NCBI GenBank assembly: GCA_947846985.1
Contig: CANTUZ010000011.1
Coordinates: forward strand, 26,785,089-26,849,088
DNA from: Fratercula arctica
Lineage: Eukaryota; Chordata; Aves; Charadriiformes; Alcidae
Length of the DNA stretch: 64,000 bases
Direction of reading: 5' to 3'
Of this stretch, positions 12,401 through 26,071 are shown one piece after another. Each line of letters begins with the position of its first letter. Position 1 is the first letter of the stretch. Below the pieces are notes generated by a model. The model was given only the letters and a program-made list of their open reading frames with translations, ran no database searches and was not told the origin of the DNA. The position numbers were made by a program, and so were the translations under genes.

Positions 12401-15400
12401 GGACCGCACAATGTCCAGTCTCCTAGAGATTAAGATAGATTTTTTTTTTTTGGGTTTGTGTTTTTATGTGAACCTGGCAATTTTTTATTGTTTTAAACAT
12501 CTCTACTGTCAGCACCAAAATGATGTGGTTTTTTCCTTTTCTTTTTTCTGCCTTATCTGCAGTAAAAAATACCAGTTTTGCTTGTCAGCTGCAAATGACA
12601 TCATGGCAAGAGCATCCCTGTTCCCCAAACTCTGTGAGAAAGTAACTGCAGACCATCTGCTTTAGTCACTTTTAGCAACTGTAAAGGAAGTGAACAAAAT
12701 ATATTCTGGTTTGCTTTGATGTGCTCCTGAACATCCATTAAGGTACGACTTTAGTGTTGCTGTGTGGTGCCTGGATAGGAATAGATAATTTTTCTTATCT
12801 GTCCTGTCGTCCTGAGCCTGTTAATGTAGTCTAATCCCAGCTAGTAACCTAAGAGATTTATAGTCATAAATGTTTGCAGCAATTTTCCAGAATCAGTTCT
12901 ATGCTGTGGCAACATCTTTGTACTCAGCTAGATACTGCTGCAGTTGTAGAGGAGCACCCAAGGAAGAGTGTATTATATCCCTGTTTCAGAAATGTTAGAT
13001 TTGGACATCACAGAGGCAATTAATGTCAGTACCATATGCTATATACAGGATAGTAAGTCTGAGTTATATTATTTGTCAGCTGTGAAAATTCACTTACCTC
13101 TTTCTTAAAATTGTTATGTGAATAGTTAATATGGTAAAATAACTGTTCTTCCTCTACACGAACCAGGGAAATGTGCTACCATGAAAATGTATTACTTTTG
13201 TTTCTACCTCTGCATTTTTCATCTCCTAGTAACTCTGATAATGAAATTAAAAGTTCTAATTTCCTCTGAATTCCTCTGTAAATAATGTTCTTGATACAAT
13301 ACAAATTTCTGTGCTTGTGCTCCATCCACTGTATGGCTTACTTCAAGTAGGTTACTGATATCACTTACGTAGAAATAGTCATCCTCTTTAAGTTCCCTTG
13401 TACTTGTTTTATTAAACTGCAGAGTTAAGGCATAATGTACTTGACAAACCCATCTGGTTTTAGGTTGAGAAACAGTGTACTGGAGAATTATGAAAATAAA
13501 AAAAATAAATAAAAAAAAATCTGTTAGCGTTAGTTCTTCAGGCTCCCCAACATGTCAAGTTAAAAATACCAAGCAGCAGCTGGAGCTAGAGATAAAACCC
13601 AGACGATTCTGGAAAAGCAAATGGCACAAGTGATTTTGGCAGGATAGGTCATGGGTTAAGGTTTGCTCTCTGCTTGGTGGCAAGTTACTCCAGTATTGTA
13701 GCTCATGGATGGGGAGATGGCTTCTTTCATTGCACGTGCCTGCTGGCTGCAAAACTGGTGGTAGATGGACAGAGAGAAACAGATAAAGCTACTTCAGAGT
13801 TTTAATGAGGGCGAGAAACGCAGTCTTGTGGTTGCAGAGCTTTGGAGAGCCTGATCCTCAAAGAGGTGGTCGTCCATGGGCTGTGAGAGCTGGAGGCTCG
13901 CTCTGGAGAGCTGGAGCAGCTCCATAAAGATGGTACCATTTCCTCCAGGGGCTGTGTTTTTAATCAGCTGTGTTGGAGTTAACAGCACTCATTATGTTTG
14001 CGGCTCTGTATGAACTTGTGCATTTCGTATTGTTATGCTTAACCCAGGTAGGACACATATTTTGGTGAGAAGTCTAAATATTTTGAAGGTCTGTGAATAT
14101 TGGATTTTCATACTGGCTAACAAGTTAGTGTATTTTTACATGTGAAGCAGCAGCTGTGGTAAGACATCTGTTGATAGGACACGTACTCATCTGCTATATC
14201 TGTTATTTGTCATCATTACATCTGTTATAGTCCACATGGCCCTAATCAAAGCAGTGGGGCTTTTTGCCAGGTGCTCCATAGCAAGTGAGATGGGAAGGAG
14301 GACAGATTTTGGTTACGTGTATCCTAGCGATACTTTCTGGTGACAACCCAGCTATATTTTGTAATATTTGTGGGAGGATCAGTCCATTTCTCTAAGGAAA
14401 TTGGCTGTCTTTGGAAAGATAAAGGAGTGAAGTCAGTGACAGGAAAAAAAAAAAAAATCCCATTGTCATCAGGATGTTTCCAGTGCTTCAAAAATGAACT
14501 GTTGGAGGATGATTTTCATTGATTTATTTTTTTTTATTGAGGAAAGTTGTCTTGGAAGCACTGCTACTTATTTAATAAACAAACAAACCTTCAGGTAACT
14601 AGACCTAGATCTGGCAAAGATCTGTCCTTCTGTTTATCAGAACATCAGTAGCCTGATGTTCTTCACCACTAAACCCACTTCGTGGTGACAAGCTGTTAGC
14701 GATGGAGGTGCTTTGTTGACTGTCAAGATATTCTTAGGGTTTGGTTTAGGAAAGCTTGAGGGGGTCAGATCTGTGTTGCATCTGAGAAATCGGCTGTAGG
14801 ATAATTTCCTTGAGCAAACATCCTTCTCTCCTGGGATATTTCTTAAATTACTTGAATTGCTTTGTTCAGTGCTGTGTTTGCCTTGAGTTCAGTGATAATT
14901 CCCAGACAATAGGAATTTATGAAAGGAGTGTTTTTTGAAATATTTATTGGAGAATCTTTCCTTCAAAACATTTCTCTTACAATGCTATTTTTCCAGTTCT
15001 ATCAGTGCATTTTTGCCAATGCAAAGCGTGTTTAAAAAAGAAACCGATATCCGTACTCATTAGATGTTGACTCAACTTTTATGCTGTTGATATCCCTCTA
15101 CTGCTTTTTGATTCTGCTGCCTCTGGTCTCTTCCTTCTGTTCCACACAGCCCACAAAAGCATCTCATCTCTTTCTGTCCCTCCTTCTCCCTCATTACTGC
15201 AGACTCTTCTACCTCTTTCCATATTCACTGTACTCGATACATCCCTGCCAATTTCTTTTTTAGCTTTTCCTATTTGTGTCTATAGAACACAATTTGGTGT
15301 ATGCCTTTTAAATTATTCTTGTTTAATTGGTGTAAGAGTGTTTAATTCTTCCCTGTGTCATTTTTTGCAGCATCCCACGTGATCTAAGGGTTTGAGAGTT

Positions 15401-17452
15401 TGGTAAATAAGTTTGGGGTTTTTTTTATGCTGTTGGTTCGTGGTGGTCACCGCAGCTGGCCCCAGCACAACTCGCTTGGTAGATGTTTTATGTTTCATGC
15501 AATGGAAACAACCTGCAGGGTCTTTGCCCCCACGTGCTTGCTCTACATAGAAGTTTGCTGTGTTTTATTAGCAATGTTCCTATGGATGCAAGATGCAGGC
15601 TGGGATGGGCTTTGCTGAGTGAGATTAATGTAACATGAGGAGAGGCGGGAGCAATATTTCAAACTAAGAACTTGGAGTTGTCTAAGTAGTGCTTTGGGTT
15701 GTGAATAAAAAGTTCCTTGAAGGTGGGAGGTCCTTTCTGCTTGCCCTGTCCTGGAGCCTTCAGGGCATGAAATGGCCAGGGTAGTGGTGGTTTTATGTGA
15801 TGGGGCTGTTACCTGCCAGGCATCCGGGCTAGGTCTCAGCCTGGAGGAGCAGCGCCGCTGTCCTGGGCTGCAGGACAACATCACCAGCACCACAGCTGCT
15901 CCCCTCCTAGCAAAGCGGGGATTTGAAAATACTCTTTAGCGTGTGTGTGTAACCCACTGTACTGCTACCAGATAAATGTCGTACTATAAACTGAAAGTTC
16001 AGGAGTGTGTCACAGCATTAACAGCTTTTGTAGAGGTTACTGTGAAATTATATGATTTCCCTGTAACACCAGCTTGACAAAAATGAAGCTGTTGGAGATG
16101 GTTCCCCAGCAGCCTGTGAATCTCTTCTGGAGTGACAAATCACCCCGATTCTTTGCATGCTTTGAGTAATGTTCACTTTTGCACTGTTAACATTCTTCTC
16201 CTCTCTCCTTTCTACCTCCAACAATAACGGATGATTATGGAGATAATTTTGGGCCTCCCAGACTTGATCCGAAACCCAGAGAAGGCAGGAGAAAGTCTCA
16301 CTTGCTCCATGTGCAGCTTTTCCCAAGTGTTCTACGTCTGCAGGCAGCACACACAGGTTTACAGACCGCGTATGCCAGCTATTCTGTTGAGCAGATACAA
16401 GAAGCTTAAAATTATGCCAAACATATATTCAGTGTCCGACACCTGCCTATAGTATAAAATACAAGGTTACGGAAGTGCCTTGGTATAGCCAAGTTTGGGT
16501 TATGCTTATGCACATAAGTGATTTAGGTGGTGGTAGTGAAGTTTGTTCTTCTTAAAGAAACAAATTTGTCTTACTCTGTTTTCTCCAGCAGTTGTCATTA
16601 CCAACATAGCTATTACAACATGCTGAGGCTGTTATTTTTTCTCTTAAGAGCCGAGAGACTGGTATTTCATATTTTTTTTTTTAATAATGTGACTTTTACC
16701 AGGGCGAGCTGCTTGTGAATTAGTACTTCATTATGTGCTGACATCGAACAAAGTCCCCGCTTCAGAATTACCTATTCAAGAAAACAGTTAAGATTTCGTT
16801 GTCTGACTCATTTAGGTACTTGAACATCCTACCAGTACAGAATTACACATAAAGAATGTTTAACAGGTTCTGCTGCTTTGAATAATAATGAGCCTAATGA
16901 AGTAATGGAATAAATATTTTTGTGGCTCTTAAAGGACAATTATGTTTGTAGAACATGAACCCTTGTTCTGCAGTTATCAAAACATGGTAGAATTGCTAAT
17001 AAACATGTGTTGACAATAAATATCAATTGATGTAAGTGTAATAAGATGTTTGGGTGTCATGGGACTTGGAGTTGGAAGCCTACTGCATCCTGATCCTCTC
17101 CAGGGAGTGAGTGTGTCCTGTGCATTACTTTAAAAAATAAAAATTAGAAGGTGGTATAATTTCTAGCAGCTTCTACGAATCTTATGCAGATCGTGTGTAC
17201 AGACACGTGTGACTAGGGGTGAAACATCCCACAGGTTTCTTGGCACAATGTGATACAACTCCGTGCTGCCACAAGCTACGAGTTGTGTGTCTGGAGCAGC
17301 TTTGTCATCAAAAATTCTCTGGATCTTTCATAACATGGTGTCCTATGTCTTTTCAAACCATAGGTGTAATATTTAATCTGCTATTGCATGATCTGTTTGC
17401 TTACCTTCCTTGATTATGCAAGATTACAGAAACAAGAAACACTGTACAGAAC

Positions 17453-17535
17453 TGTAGAATGCCTAGGTTGGAAGGGACCTTTCAGATCATCTAGACCAAC
17501 TATCAATCTAACACTGACAAAAACCATCACTAAAC
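17453..17535 (-). mobile_element. CR1 LINE 3' fragment
   Basis: The + strand reads TAGAATGCCTAGGTTGGAAG, then GGACC, then ATCATCTAGACCAAC and CACTGACAAAAACCATCACT. This is the reverse complement of the CR1 3' end, so the element points to the minus strand with its 3' end near 17453. Similarity fades after about 17535, so the copy is heavily 5'-truncated, as is normal for CR1. It lies within the upstream intron of CNTN3. Confidence 0.85.
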
Positions 17536-18973
17536 AAATTAAAACTAATTTTGGACGGTACTTGCAGTGAACCACAACGAATGTGGCCAACAGACATACC
17601 TTCTGCAGCTGAAGATAATTTTTTTTTTTAATTCTTTTTCATGTGTTGACATCAGGTGAGAACAAGGTCTGTTTTACCTTCTACAGGCGCTTCAGGTAGC
17701 GTATTCTCTCCCCCCTGTGAATTTACCATTCCACGTCTTTTAATAACTGGCTGTCACATGAACTTTTATATGCTTCTGTTCCAAATGCATAATAATGTTA
17801 TGCCAGAGCAGAGGCCGTGGAAATGATTTTCATGTTACTTCTACTCCATATTTTGAAATCTTTCATTGCAACATGTTTGAGACTTAAAACTTAGATTATT
17901 AAATGGAAGGAGAGAACCCAATGGAATATGCAGTTTTCATATCCTTGCTGTTTGTATGTGCAAGAACATGTTTCATTGTTCTCCTTTTCAGGCAGAATGA
18001 AAGACTTTTCAATAAAGCTGAATTACATTTTCTTGCTCCATTTTATTGCAGTGACGTGTATTTCAGTTGATGTAACTTTATGTACTTGGTGCTAAAGCAA
18101 TGAGGCCAATATATGTATTAGCATGGGAAGGGGGAAGAAAATGCTGTTTCAGGAGTCAGAAAGGCCTCAGTTGCTAATTTTAAACTTTCTTCTATATAGG
18201 AAACTATAAATAGGCAATAAAAACATTTACTCTGTAAATTACGCAGTTCTAGATTGGTTTTAAGTTGGATTTTTTTTTTCCTTATGTAGTCAGGTTTTCG
18301 TAATGCTTTTACCAAAATATTTCCAGCGTTACAATTAGAGACTCTGCGTAGTAGAGTAATAAAGCTTCTCGTTTCCTACTGGAATGGTAGCATTTCAGAT
18401 GAAAGGAAATAAAAGTGGGGCATAATGAATCATAATAAATATGAGTAAGAAGTAAAAAGCTGTAGACAAGAGAAACTAATTAAAACACTTTATGTTGGTG
18501 ACCAGTTTGAGAAAGCAGATAAACTTTTAAAAAATCTGATGATGAATAAGACAATCCTTAGATCAACAGATAGAACACAGAAATACTTTATATCTGTTTC
18601 TGCCCTTTTCTTTCAAACAAAACGATGGGATATTGTTGTCCCATGGGGTGCTGAACAGCGAGTCCTGCTCTGACTCATCGCTTCTCAAAACCATCTTCTG
18701 TCCTGTTCTTGTCTTCATTCTTCATTTCCAGTTATATTTCATCTATTAAGACATTTTAGCAGGATAAGAGCCTCTGATTTCACAGATACAAATCGATCTG
18801 TAAAAGTAAACACTTTTTTCCATTATTTGCCCACCTTTTACAGTATTTTATTTATCCTGTCAGTTTTCTGAGAACTTAATGTTCTTTCCCAATGATTTCT
18901 TGTAATAGCAAGTTCTTCTGGAAGATACAGCACTACTCCCTAGTGTTATTGCTGTTGGGATACTGGCTTTATC

Positions 18974-19018
18974 AAAACAAAACCAAACAAACAAACAAAA
19001 AAAACCCACCCCAAACCA
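18974..19018. repeat. A-rich (CAAA)n-like simple repeat
   Basis: Interspersed AAAC/CAAA units run into CCCACCCC. This is low-complexity intronic sequence and possibly an old retroposon tail. Confidence 0.75.
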
Positions 19019-21155
19019 ATCTGCCCTGATATTCCACCAAACAGGACTGGCTTTGACCTTCACCACTCTGAATATGCTACAGAGGTGGCTGGTAATCAGA
19101 CCAGAAGCTCGTATATAAGCAGCGAGTACTTCCCAAGGTCAGAGGTTTGGACTTCAGTGCATAGTGTTAATAAAGAACTATTACTGTTTTTCATAGTGAT
19201 TTTTAATTATTTTCAAAGTGGTGCCAGACAATGTGTAAAGAGAATATACGTGTGTATAAATGAATTAAGTGATGATGTTTCTGCAGCTGTGTGATTAGTC
19301 TGGCACTTAAACCACTCTAGAAGGTTGGATGGAGAGCTTCCTGCTAATTAGTGAAAAATTATTCTTTCATTGTAGTGTGGCTCATATTCTTCATTTTCTG
19401 ATGGATTCTGCGTTGCTTCTCGTTACCAAAAAAACTATTCCCCTGTGACAGCAGTCTTCATCTGCAATCAGTGATTAATAACTTCTGCGGTACAACATTG
19501 CAACAGCTCAAACTGCAGAGCTGCGGTGGGTCCCTGCTGGGTACCTGCAGGATAAGGGGGATGAGCCTTTCCCAGTGCCTCCGTGTCCCCCAGGTCACCT
19601 CCCTTCCCTGGGTGTTTCCAGCCTAATCCCATCCTGCTCGTGTGCTGTGTCGGGCAACTCAAAGGCAATGGAGTTTCTGAATGTCTGTGTTTTGCAATAA
19701 ATGAATGTACGCGCTTCGAAAGCAGCAATAAAGCAGTTCATCTTAATTACAGAAATGATAGGTATCGCATAAGATTTATGCCTCGTGGCGGTTGTGATGA
19801 AAGAGGGCAAAACTTGGTCTAAAATAATTTTAAATGTAAAATAGATTTTTTTTTTCCTGTAAATTTTAAAATCCACATTACATAGCTGTTTTCATTCTAG
19901 TGTAGAATAGTGTGTCTCCTCTTTTCTGAAGTACCAACTGAAAGATCCAGACTTACTGTGTAGGTGAAAACGTAGACCCTGACGTGTATCTGCACGGAAA
20001 TTCAGTTGGAAAGCTGAAAATAGTCCTTTTAAGAAACCCCTCTATGAGATTTATGTGCAGTAGCAAAGAATAATAGAACAGTATCTTATTGTGGCAATAA
20101 ATGTATTTTTTTAAATGAAGCACTGAAATTCTAATCACTCTTGCTCAGTGTTCTGACTGTTAACAGCTGTTGCTTTTCAATATTAAAAAATATTACATTT
20201 TGGGAAATAGCTACTGTTGGTCAACTTGCTACTCCTATTATGCTTGGTTATAAAGACAGCCTTATTTTAAAGACTGTGTTAGTATCCTTTACAAGGTTAT
20301 AAGCAAATTTTTTTTTTTAAATTGTCTTTGGTTTTACTATGGAAAAATGTATGGTTTATTCATAGAAGAACCTTTCTTAGTGTAGAATGTCAATCTTAGT
20401 TTGTATTGAATATTATATCTAGCTTAATTCAAGGATATAATGAAGCTACGCTTTTTTGGATCTTGAGTCACCAGTTAGAGGGAAAGTTAATATAAATTTC
20501 TGATAAAGTACTGCTGCTCTGCAATTTTGCATTTATGTATATTCGGTAGCAGTTGTTTCCCCTCTTAAGGAGCTTTAAAAGCTCAAAGAAGACCTGAAGC
20601 CTGGTAGAGCAAAGCACTGGGTCAATACTCCGAGGTGGAAAGTGGTTGCCCTTGCCGGAGCTCAGCAATGTTACGAGGGATTCTGCTGCAGGGAGATGGT
20701 TGAGGGGTTTCTTTTGTATTTGAAAAGATGCATATCTGTTTTCTGACTATCGGTGTTATTAGCATTATTTTACGGTCGGTTAGAAGAGCTCAGTAGAATC
20801 TTGATGCTATTTTCACCAGAGCCTTCATTTGGGAAGAAACAGTGGATTAAAGACCTAATTTTAAGTTATGCTTATGACTCCTTTTTGGTTATCAAAATTA
20901 GAGTAGCTCAAGCCTAGCGTAAGAACAAAATTAGCCATAGGATCTGTTTAATTATATTCTTGTAAATTGGTTCAGTCCTAAATCTGTCATCCTCCCTCGT
21001 GTTGAACAGCCGTTCCTTTTGCAACTGATTCACTGCAATCCCCAAACTTAGTTGCCTACTAAGAGGTTTGATATCAGGATTGGAGAACTTGAAACTCCTG
21101 TGTATTTAGTCTTTTCCATCTCCTAATATCCAGCTCACCTGTCTTTCAAAAACAG

Positions 21156-21251
21156 ATCTTGAAAACTCCAGGACGAAGATGAGAAGCGCAGTGTCAGTTC
21201 GCGAGGGGCAGGGAGTCGTGCTGCTCTGTGGACCACCCCCCCGGGCGGGAG
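21156..21251 (+). CDS. CNTN3: CNTN3 exon: first half of Ig domain 2
   Basis: The acceptor is ...CTTTCAAAAACAG before 21156 and the donor is GTAAGG at 21252. The 96 nt begin with the last two bases of a split codon (Tyr if the preceding exon ends in T, as expected) and end with the first base of the Glu codon completed by the next exon. It encodes the end of the Ig1-Ig2 linker (LEN...) followed by [19 protein letters not shown]. The Cys is the B-strand cysteine of Ig2. The motif [12 protein letters not shown] is highly characteristic of the CNTN3/4/6 subgroup. The exon is short and sits alone, 13 kb from the next exon. A run of seven C (21236-21242) lies in the coding sequence, which is otherwise intact. 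Confidence 0.93.
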
Positions 21252-24200
21252 GTAAGGGACCGTCCGGGCTTCGTGCTTCCACCAGGGCTCATTGACTGTA
21301 GGGTGGAATATCTCCCTGGGAAGGCAGAGGAGAGATCCTTCACAGAGAGCAAGAATGAAACCTGGTTTCTGAAGTAAATATAGAGCGGAAGAAAACAAAA
21401 CCAAAAGAGGGGGAGGGAAGTACTTAGGAGGATGTACTTTTATCTTGAAATCCCTTTCTAGCTCCTAGTAATTTCTGTGCACTTAACATGTCTGATTTTT
21501 ATGATATTTCCAGTAATTAATTGAGTATCTTCTGGAGTTAAATTCTGCCCAATTTCACAATTGCTGAGCCTCGATGAATCTGGTTTTCTCAATGACTAGA
21601 CAATTGCAAAGAATAGATTCATTATGCTGGTATCTGCCTGTTTTCTTGCAGTCAAGACATTTGATAGTGTAATGTAATGGTGCTGGCATAATTTAAAACA
21701 CTGCTGTCTCGAGGCGGGGGAGAAAACTGGATATATAGATTCTTGGTGGACCAAAAAGTTGCAAGGATGTTTTATCATTCATTCTGCATCTTCAGTCTTT
21801 GACTAATTGGTATTGAGCCTCAAGTAATATTGGAAAGTAACTGGTTTTATTTGTTTTTAATTGATATGGAGTCTCATTATTGAAGGGCTGTGATGCTAAG
21901 CATTAGGTTTGATTGCAAAGACAAGGTAATATAAGCTAAACATTGAATACAATAATATGGGTATTGTGGCCTCTTAAATTTGGCAGAGTCCAAGCAGACA
22001 CAGCCATAAAGTGGCAATTTTACAACTGTGTTAGCTTGCAGAATTTTTCTGTCTAAACTGATACATACTCTTAAATCATCTTTATAGCCTTACAACAGCT
22101 TTGTCTTTTCAGCTGCTGAGAAAATGGGTCATTCTCCCAGCTATCTATAAGAATTAGAATGATTAAATTTTGCTTCTATATGCAGTCCAAAGTCTGAATT
22201 ATCCCAGCCTTCTTATACTCGCATCCTGTGCATGGGGATACAGCCAGAGGTGGTCACCTCTGCACCGTGTCTTGCAATGTTTAAGTTTGCAGTGTTAAAC
22301 AGGAGGTGATACAAAACATGCTCATATTGCTAAGAACAGTGGGTCAGATCAACATGTGGAAGAGATGAGAATGTCTTTTGCAGTCACCAGATGTGTTATG
22401 ATTGACACCCCCCACGCTAATTGTGTGATTCATGCAAAAAAGAGAGAGCTGAGGGCTCCCTGAATTATCAAATGAAATTGAGAATTGGTACCAGAATTAT
22501 TTTAAATCCTTGGATTTGTCTGAGACTTGGAGGGTTAACCATTAAAGTTTTCAGGAGTCATAGAGCAAGGTGGAAGAAGTCCTTCCTCTTTTTTCTACAC
22601 TAAAATAAACCTATATCACAGTGACATCAAGCGTACAGTGCCTCTAGATCTGACACGGCAGGATGCAGGTCGGTGAGTCTTAGATAAAAAATCCATCCAT
22701 TAAGCAGAAGTAGTTTGTTAGGAATAGCGGGGATGGTTTCGGAACAGCTGACCTGGCCTGAGGGCACTGAGGGCTGTTCAGCCCTTTCCAGATCAGTGAT
22801 CTGATTTATTACTCTTTTTTTTTTGATTCTGTATTTGCTGCACTGAGCTATCAAATAATTTCAGACAACACTAATTCTAAAAATCTTCTCAAATACCATG
22901 TTTCCTCTTCCCCCTTAGCCCCTGAAATATTGTTCTTTTGTGTTCTGCCATGTTGTGCAATTTCTAAGTTCTTGCTAGCTTGGTGGGGATTTGCACTTAT
23001 TTCTCATGTTCTCTGTAAGTAGCCTTCAAGAAGAGACTTGATTAAATTGTGATTATTCCTCCATATACAGCATTCCAGTTATAATAGAAACCAATGTTCA
23101 TTCCAAAAGAAATAACCAGGTCATAGTATGGAAAAAGGAAATTGCTTCCCTTCTACAATTTGGCTTTTTACTTTGCTTATCTTAGCCACAGATATTTACA
23201 TAAGTAGTACCCGTATCTCCTTTCAATGGGGAGCAAATTGTTCTTGCAGTTAACGGTACTTTTGTCCTTTTGAAGTCTACAGTTCCAGTTCCATCAGGGT
23301 ATGGACATCTACCATTTAAACCAACAATGAAACTCCATTTAATTTCATACACGTCGTCTCGTAGGCTGAGCTGGTATTTTAGCTTTGTTTCTGTGATGGC
23401 CATTGGCGTACAGGGGGATGAAGATGGTGCTCAAGATCAGTTTTATATTTCTGTCATTAAACACAAGCTGTATCACAAACCACTCCAGTATTTTCTTTAA
23501 AGTTAGTGCATTTTCCGTTTTTGGCATTCCCTTTTTTAGCAGTCTTGTTTGAGATTTACTGAATGGGAGATTCGATAAATGACTGACTGTGTGTGTAAAG
23601 ACTTTCCCCCAAACATTTTACTAATAGATGTTAGATAATATAAGTTGTACTATAATTGAGCAGTGATTTTTGGGTAATTAAGATGGTCATCTGTCATCAT
23701 TCTGCATGACTATACTTCTGTATATACCTTTAATTCTGTTACAGGGAATCTGTTAAAGTACCTTGTTTTTTCCACAGATCAGTAAATCCTCTCCCCCACA
23801 TAATCAAAAGATAAAATGACATCTAAAATTGATTTATGTAGATCTCCTGCTATCTTTTTCGGTTGTTATAACCATTACATTCTACTGAACTTCACAGCTA
23901 TTTTGACTTTTCACTGTGTTACTGTTGTGTCTTTGGTCGTTTTAAAGGACTGTCGATATAACAAACATCTCAACATACAAAACTTAATATTGGACACACT
24001 TAATGTGCAGCTGGTTAAAAAACATTCATGCGATGCTAATTTTTTTCCGTTCTGCCAAGAATGGAAAAGACTAGACATATGGAGATCTAAAAATGATTTT
24101 TATCTACTATTGATTTTGTTCCAAAATTGGTATCTAAGGAGTGACAAAGCCCCAAGTAAAGCAAATCCACAAGCTTTACCTACTGTTACTACTGTGTGTG

Positions 24201-26036
24201 TATCTTGATTATGATGTAGCTTGTGTTTAGCTAATATTTTTATTTGATAGATATTGTGATTTATATTTCTTTAGTAAGGCCAGTTTTACTAATCTGACAC
24301 TGATTTTTGGATTTCAGAAATGTTCCTAATTTATGAGGTATATCGTGTTCTTCGGGAGAGGAGAGAGTGACGAGGCGTAGTCCTTTTATGTTGTCTGGGG
24401 TGGTTTCAGGGCTGTTTTATACAGTGAGAAAAAGATTTTTTTTTTAATTTTTTTTTTAATGATAGAGGTAAAGATTTGCTTGATGGTTACTCGGACTTTT
24501 CAGGGAACTCAGGCTTGCCTGGAAGAACTAGACATTACTTTTGTTGGTGGGTAGTATGGTGGAATATGACCATAACCCATGAGAACATAAGTAAATGGCA
24601 AGAATGTTGTGGAGCTGATGAGCTGTCACTTGGAAATTGCAAGGAAATTCTACTTGTCTATATTCATGATTATCCTCATGTGATATGTGTTCCTATTTCA
24701 TGCAATATGGCAAGGATATTTCTACATAAATAAAGTAGCAAGAGTACATTCTCCATATTGTTATCATGCCCTGATAAATCTAGACTTAATCAATAAATGA
24801 GACCATATTTGTAGGATAGGGATCAATCTAGCTTATATTGTATTATTTTAAAGTTGTGATATGCTGGTTTGAAATGGTATTAGATCATGGAAAAATAGAT
24901 CCCAGTTTTATTGCTTGCTGCTTGGTATGACAAATCATTCAGTGAATAATGTCATGTCGGTGGCAAATTAGTGTTTAGACTTGCAAATTTTTGCTCATGT
25001 CTCTTGTATTGCCATTTGGAGACCTGCAAGTTCCAGCAAGACTGTGCTTCATGGATAGCATGGCATGGAAAGCATCTTATACCCCAGAAATATTTTGATG
25101 CTTTGATTATTTATTTTCTGCGACTCTTGAATATCAACATGCTATTTTTCAGAGAACTGTAAATTGAATTAATTTTACTCATTTGGCTCTGGAACATTTC
25201 ATACCCTTAAAACAAAGCAATACCAAAGTCTGATAAAACTCCAGAATATGGCAGGGTTTTTTTCTACTGCCTATCCCCATGTTTGCAGGAGGTGGAAACC
25301 ATCCAGCTTTTGCACCTCTACTTTTTGCTGTTGCGGATTGAGGATGAAGCTCATCTGGATGTGAGCAGTAAATCACACTTGCAGTAGGCGCATTATGTGG
25401 GTTTTGCACAAAAATGCATTCTAAGGAGAACAGAATGTTGAATATTATAAAAGCAATGGCCTTAAAAATGGTTCCGTAGTGTTCTGGAGCTGTTCTCAAT
25501 CTGCCAAGGAGAAATGGTATTTTTATTTAAAAATATATTTTGCGATAGTCCTGCTGGTGTCATCATCATCATCTGCACAAATTTCAGCTGACAGTTTGAA
25601 ATCAAATGGTACCCGAGAGACCCTTATATTTGTCCATATGAGAGACAATAATACACGTCCACAGCTGGATTTTACAGTGATTTCTGCCTGTCAGGGCATT
25701 GTTTTCCCCACCAGTAACAAACCAGTGCTACAGAGATGCTCTCTGTTCTGCACTTCATCAAATGCAGTCTTTCTAAAGCACTTTTTATTTTGATAAACCT
25801 GTGTTCCAGGCTGAAGTAAACCAGACTAAAATTAGTATATCCTTATTTATATATTTTTGTAACATCTGCAGCTACTTTACAGGACATGGTTTTAAGCTAG
25901 TGTGGAGGTTATAACTGACCTAAAAAACTTTTAGCAAATGAGAAAGGGCAAACTGGACAAGCACGGTATCACTCCGGATTCTTACAGAGCTCTTTAACTC
26001 CATGTTTCATTGTGCACATCAATGTCACTGAACATA

Positions 26037-26037
<1 letters not shown>

Positions 26038-26070
<33 letters not shown>

Positions 26071-26071
26071 A
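26038..26071. repeat. (TA)n microsatellite
   Basis: Alternating TA is interrupted once by AAT. It is likely polymorphic and prone to DNA unwinding. Confidence 0.95.

Larger units (their letters stand above)
1..21155 (+). other. CNTN3: Long upstream intron of CNTN3 (3' part)
   Basis: No exon was found here. I looked for the expected preceding Ig1 exon, which should end in a residue pattern like SREAxLQFA and contain GTYQCxATN, and did not see it on the + strand. The stretch is ordinary AT-rich bird intronic DNA. It holds one CR1 tail (17453-17535), short tandem duplications, homopolymer tracts and a G-rich tract. The open frames in it are short and unlike known proteins; the longest is a 164-codon minus-strand frame at 11465-11959. 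That this is intron rather than intergenic DNA is inferred from the first readable exon being internal. Confidence 0.75.

Noticed and set aside
14990..15035. TATCAGTGCATTTTTGCC, tested as a possible Ig1 YQCxA exon core
   Set aside because: The upstream frame lacks the DxGxY pattern and the downstream frame lacks SREAxLQF; no flanking splice sites fit.
23816..24208. 130-codon open frame on the + strand
   Set aside because: Hydrophobic, AT-driven composition, no family resemblance and no splice signals placing it in CNTN3.
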